In this document: in pieces, positions 60,364 to 64,000 of the stretch
Numbering within the stretch: position 1 is the first letter of the stretch
Layout of the letters: every line of letters starts with the position of its first letter
NCBI RefSeq assembly: GCF_000010665.1
Contig: NC_012796.1
Coordinates: 1,364,001 to 1,428,000 of the forward strand
Source: Solidesulfovibrio magneticus RS-1
Lineage (GTDB): Bacteria; Desulfobacterota; Desulfovibrionia; Desulfovibrionales; Desulfovibrionaceae
Length of the DNA stretch: 64,000 bases
Reading direction: 5' to 3'
The notes under the pieces: generated by a model
Told to the model about the DNA's origin: nothing
Database searches by the model: none
What the model saw: only the letters and a program-made list of their open reading frames with translations
Program-made: the position numbers and the translations under genes

Positions 60364-62742
60364 GTGGACAATCCGTTGATCGGGTCCGGGCGCGAATCGT
60401 CGCGCGACCTGTTGCTTCTTGGTTTGATCGTGACCGTGGGGTTCGTGCTGCGTTTCGCGGAGCTCGGCACGCCCGGCTTGATTCGCGACGAGGCTCTGGT
60501 GCTGGTCGCCGCCGAGCACGGTCCGCTCTATATCTGGCTGCGGGCGCTGACCACGGACGCGCATCCGCCGTATTTTTATTATATCGTCAAGGCGCTGCTG
60601 TTCATGGGGCACTCGGACTTCGCCTTGCGCCTTTTTCCGGCCGCGGCCGGTACGCTGTCCGTCTATCTGCTCTTTCGCCTGGGCCGGCGTCTGTTCGATC
60701 CGGGCACGTCCCTCATCGCGGCCGCCCTGCTGGCCGCCTATCCGCTGCATCTGCAGATGTCGCGGCTGCTGCGCCCCCATCCGTTCATCGTCTGCCTGAC
60801 CATTTTGGCCATGGCCTGGCTCCTGGATTTTATCCGCGACCCCAGCCGCCGCAACCTGATCCGGCTGGCCGTGCTCAATGCCGCCTTGCTACTGTTTCAT
60901 TTCAACACGCTGCTGATTGTCGGCACGGAAGCGGCCTGCCTCCTCGCGGTCCTGCCTTTTGCCTCCCGCAAGGCCGTCTTGGGGCGTTATCTGCCGTTTT
61001 TGGGGATCACCGGGCTTTCGCTCCTGCTGGACCTGCCCTTGCTGCTTTTGCGCCTGGGCAAATTTCCCGGTTTTGACCTCAATTTGTCCATGGCCTGGAC
61101 CCTGACCCGAAGCGTGGTCAACCTCGACAAGATGCTGGCGCTTTTCCCCTTGCCCTGGGTGAACATCGCCGGTTGGGCGCTTTTTGCCGTCGGCGTGGCC
61201 TCCCTGGTTCGCACCCGCCGTCTGGCCGCGCTGTATCTCGGGGCGTTTATCGTCCTGCCCCTTGGCGTGCTGGTTCTGGCCAAGTACGGTCTGTTCTACG
61301 AGCCCTGGCATATTGCCTTCATTATTCCGGCCTTGCTGCTTTTTTGCGCCAGAGGGGCGAGCGCGCTCCTGCCGCGCCAGGGCGCAGCCCAGCTTGCGGC
61401 GGCGGTGGTTCCGTGCCTGGCGGCCGTGTTGTTCTTTACGGTTCAGCGCGAAACTCTTTACGCCATGAATTCTTCCATCTTCGGTTACGAAGAGTGCTAC
61501 AAGAAGATGGCCATCCATCTACAGCCGTTTCTCAAATCGCCTTCGGCCGTCATGTTCAATGAGAGTTTCGAGCGCAACTTCGTCAACTGGTATCTGCGGC
61601 AGTTCACCACCACCGATCTCGCCCGCAATCGCATCCTGCCGACGGACTCCGTTGTTACGACGGCCCTCGTGGCCGATGGGCCGATCTACAGCGACCAGGA
61701 CCACCCCGAGGCGGTTCGCCAGGCCGCGGATAAGCTGCTCACCGACTGCGGCGCGCCAGCTGCCATCGATGCGCTGTCCTGCGCGACCATCACCGCCTGG
61801 GACATTGCCCGCCGGCCCGGGACCGTCATCGATGCGCTGCCCTATAAAGGCTCGTTTACCGCCTATGCTCCGGATTTCCTGCGCACGGTGTTCCAGGCTG
61901 AAAACCTGCAGATTCTCTTGTCTCCCCTGGCCCACACCATCGCTCCGGCCGCCTACGACCAGCCGGGACGCTTTACCGTGCGGTTCGAGAACAAAACCCG
62001 GGCCACGGTCAGTGAGATGGCCTTGGACACGGTGCTGCGCCGCTCCGGGAAGGGGCATGTCTTTCAGGTTTTTTGCGCCTATGACGACGAGGAGCCCCGG
62101 CTGGTGTTCGACCTGCCGCCGGATTGGACCGCGGATACGGCGCGCATCCGTTTGCAGCGGCGCAAGCCTTTTCAGCATCTCTCCGTGACGGTGGCCATGG
62201 CCGATCCGGAAAGCAATGTTTCCTTTTACGGCCTAAGCGACAGCATTCGCTTCGAGAAAATGGATTTGGCCGTTTCCGAGCCCGATGGGGCCCTGGATGC
62301 GGACGTTGCCGTGGACATGGAACAGATCGGCGAGATCGAAACCGTGCCGGAGGGCCGCTTCCGCTGGGGTTTTGGGCCGCAAAGCGCCATGCGGTTTCAT
62401 CTGGAGCGTCTGGAGCCGATGCGGCTGGAGATGGCCTGCAACAATCCCATCCCCGGCCAGACCATGGAGATCCTGGTCAACGGCGTTGTCCTGGCCAAAG
62501 TCGGGCCGATGGCGGTCCAACCCTGGCTGGCGCAGACCACGCCCGTGCGTTTGGACTTCGTTGGAAAAGCCGGGGACAATACGGTGACGCTACGTTACGG
62601 GACGTACAACCATCAGGAGCCGGCCGCGCCGGGGAGCACGTTTGCGCCCGACGACGGGCGTCGCCTGGCTCTGGCCTTTACCACGCTCAAGCTCTCCCGC
62701 GCCGGGGAGCAACAGGATTCCTTCGTCGTGCTGGCGCGCTGA
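60364..62742 (+). CDS. PMT/ArnT-type membrane glycosyltransferase with large C-terminal domain
   Basis: The protein has 792 residues from GTG 60364 (CGCAGGAGTT site); earlier ATGs in frame lack a site. About residues 17-430 form ten or more membrane helices of the GT39/GT83 family, with the catalytic Asp-Glu pair in the first outer loop (GLIRDEALVLVA). The last 350 residues are soluble, with beta-rich stretches (VRFENKTRATVSEMALDTVLRR ...), facing the periplasm. It uses a polyprenyl-linked sugar to modify an exported acceptor. It is divergent from the GH-GT2 fusion and likely shares its pathway. Confidence 0.82.
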   Translation: MDNPLIGSGRESSRDLLLLGLIVTVGFVLRFAELGTPGLIRDEALVLVAAEHGPLYIWLRALTTDAHPPYFYYIVKALLFMGHSDFALRLFPAAAGTLSVYLLFRLGRRLFDPGTSLIAAALLAAYPLHLQMSRLLRPHPFIVCLTILAMAWLLDFIRDPSRRNLIRLAVLNAALLLFHFNTLLIVGTEAACLLAVLPFASRKAVLGRYLPFLGITGLSLLLDLPLLLLRLGKFPGFDLNLSMAWTLTRSVVNLDKMLALFPLPWVNIAGWALFAVGVASLVRTRRLAALYLGAFIVLPLGVLVLAKYGLFYEPWHIAFIIPALLLFCARGASALLPRQGAAQLAAAVVPCLAAVLFFTVQRETLYAMNSSIFGYEECYKKMAIHLQPFLKSPSAVMFNESFERNFVNWYLRQFTTTDLARNRILPTDSVVTTALVADGPIYSDQDHPEAVRQAADKLLTDCGAPAAIDALSCATITAWDIARRPGTVIDALPYKGSFTAYAPDFLRTVFQAENLQILLSPLAHTIAPAAYDQPGRFTVRFENKTRATVSEMALDTVLRRSGKGHVFQVFCAYDDEEPRLVFDLPPDWTADTARIRLQRRKPFQHLSVTVAMADPESNVSFYGLSDSIRFEKMDLAVSEPDGALDADVAVDMEQIGEIETVPEGRFRWGFGPQSAMRFHLERLEPMRLEMACNNPIPGQTMEILVNGVVLAKVGPMAVQPWLAQTTPVRLDFVGKAGDNTVTLRYGTYNHQEPAAPGSTFAPDDGRRLALAFTTLKLSRAGEQQDSFVVLAR

Positions 62743-62749
62743 GGGGACT

Positions 62750-64000
62750 CTACCCCTCCCGGGCTACCGGCAGCCGGATGTAGAAGGTCGCGCCGCCCTC
62801 GGCGTTTTTCGCGGCCACGATGTCGCCGCCGGCGTCCTTGATGATGCCGTAACTGATGGAAAGCCCCAGGCCCGTGCCCTTGCCGATCTCCTTGGTGGTG
62901 AAAAACGGCTCGAAGATCTTGGCCGCCAGCTCCTTGGGAAAGCCCGCGCCCGTGTCCGAGAGCCGCACCTTGACCGCGTCGTGGTTGGCCGTGGCCTTGA
63001 TGACGATGCGCCGGGGGCAAGCCGGCTCCCGCTTGGCCCGCTCCTCGATGGCGTCCCGGGCGTTGACCAGCAGGTTGATCATCACCTGCTCCAGCCGGTT
63101 GGGGTCGATGCGCACCGGCGGCAGGTTCTCGGCCAGGGCAAACTCCGTCTCAATGCCGCGAAGGGCCAGCTGCTCGGCGAAAAATTCCACCGACCGCCGG
63201 GCAATGCCCCCCACGTCCACCAGCTCCGCCTCGTGGTCGGAGATGCGCCCAAATTCCCGCATATGCCCGATGATCCGGGCCGCCCGGTCCACCTGGTTGC
63301 CGATGAGGTCGGTTAAGCGTGTGAGCAGCGGCAACGGCGGGGCCTCGCCCCGGCCAAGGTGGCGGCGCACCAGATCGACGCTGGTCTGGATGACGCACAG
63401 GGGCTGGTTGATCTCGTGGGCCACGCCCGTGGCCATTTCGCCCAAAGTCGCCATCTTGCCGGCCTGGATGAGCTGCTGTTCGGCCTCCAGGCGTTTGGTG
63501 ATGTCGGCCACGGTGACCAAGAGCACTCGCCGGCCGGCGTATTCGGAAAACGAGGTGTGCATGGATACGAAAAACGGCCGGCCGTCGCCCGTGACATGGC
63601 GGGCCTGCTCCACGTCCTGGCCGTCGATGACCGCGGCCATGGCCGCGTCGCGGCGTTCGTCGTAAAACAGGTCGTGCAGCGAGCGCTTGGTCAGCTCGCC
63701 GCGCGGCAGCTCGTACATGGCCACCGCCCCCCGGTTGCAGTCCAGCACCGACAGATCGTCGCGGTCGATGACGAACACCGCGCCGGGCACGTTGTTGAAC
63801 ACATCGAAATACTTCTTTTCCGACCGCCTCAGCGCCAGCTCCAGATCCTTGCGCGAGGTGATGTCCAGGCACATCTCCATGGCCGCCACGAGGTTGCCCT
63901 CGGAGTCGTAAACCGGCGAGGTGGTGACGATCCAGTCGGCCCGCGTGCCGTCCCGGTAGCAGCCGGTCTCCTCGGTGGTGTGGGAGCGGCCGGTCTCGAA
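62750..64000 (-). CDS. PAS sensor histidine kinase (5' end outside window)
   Basis: The last 416 codons of a kinase gene are present; its start lies beyond the right edge. It contains the end of one PAS domain (GCYRDGTRADWIVTTSPVYDSEG), another PAS (about 55-165 of the visible part: KYFDVFNNVPGAVFVIDRDDL), then MATGVAHEINQPLCVIQTS, LLVNARDAIEE, DTGAGF and GKGTGLGLSISYGIIKD. This core closely resembles that of the haem-motif kinase at 21955. It ends seven bases from the convergent PMT-type gene, with no terminator between. Confidence 0.9.
   Translation of the reverse strand, partial: FETGRSHTTEETGCYRDGTRADWIVTTSPVYDSEGNLVAAMEMCLDITSRKDLELALRRSEKKYFDVFNNVPGAVFVIDRDDLSVLDCNRGAVAMYELPRGELTKRSLHDLFYDERRDAAMAAVIDGQDVEQARHVTGDGRPFFVSMHTSFSEYAGRRVLLVTVADITKRLEAEQQLIQAGKMATLGEMATGVAHEINQPLCVIQTSVDLVRRHLGRGEAPPLPLLTRLTDLIGNQVDRAARIIGHMREFGRISDHEAELVDVGGIARRSVEFFAEQLALRGIETEFALAENLPPVRIDPNRLEQVMINLLVNARDAIEERAKREPACPRRIVIKATANHDAVKVRLSDTGAGFPKELAAKIFEPFFTTKEIGKGTGLGLSISYGIIKDAGGDIVAAKNAEGGATFYIRLPVAREG

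Overview
The window is a GC-rich stretch of a sulfate-reducing bacterium of the Desulfovibrionales, most likely a Solidesulfovibrio/Desulfovibrio-type organism. The evidence is a complete hmcABCDEF operon (16-haem cytochrome transmembrane complex), a periplasmic [FeFe] hydrogenase pair (hydA-hydB) of the Desulfovibrio type, and a TunR-like tungstate regulator built from a decayed tyrosine recombinase. No rRNA, tRNA, CRISPR array, phage or insertion sequence was found.

Layout. 1-8.9 kb: the end of a YgjV-like membrane protein, a TrmB-type regulator with a double operator coupled to an acetyltransferase, a chemoreceptor, an HPP/CBS membrane pair, a PII protein, a frameshifted YnfA gene, an unknown gene with a PqqD-like partner, and a purine nucleoside phosphorylase. 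9-16.7 kb: motA-motB-PilZ runs by overlap into a biotin carboxylase, a fused AccA-AccD carboxyltransferase, a lipoyl-fold protein without a biotinylation motif, a small unknown gene and ssb. 16.8-20.8 kb: a Zn/Cd/Pb P-type ATPase with its divergent MerR regulator, an SMR exporter and an orphan gene behind a Fur-like palindrome. 21-25.6 kb: two lone receivers, a membrane kinase with haem-binding motifs, and tunR. 25.9-35.7 kb: hmcABCDEF, a universal stress protein, another lone receiver and a receiver-PAS-PAS kinase. 36.3-44 kb: a YddA-like ABC protein coupled to a YcgR/YcgQ-like permease pair, hydAB, and a CoA-disulfide-reductase/rhodanese fusion. 44.2-50.3 kb: rsmI, a kinase plus Hpt protein, and a kinase plus sigma-54 activator. 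50.6-62.7 kb: a glycan locus (ComFB-like, galE, secreted glycosidase, glycosyltransferase, ABC exporter, glycosidase-GT2 fusion) and a divergent PMT-type glycosyltransferase. The window ends inside another kinase.

How it fits together. HydAB oxidises periplasmic hydrogen. The Hmc complex can carry the electrons from periplasmic cytochromes across the membrane to the cytoplasmic HdrD-like HmcF. Several of the sensor kinases (haem motifs, CxxCP-bearing PAS domains) and the lone receivers look suited to redox or ligand sensing around this core.

Structure not explained by genes. A family of short hairpin elements sits just after stop codons (nine clear copies), reading in the direction of the gene before it in eight cases. 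The stem sequence changes on both sides together. In three convergent gene pairs the spacer also carries very long hairpins with arms of 25-32 bp. The glycosidase-GT2 fusion with its exporter is the best candidate for an unusual enzymatic system here.
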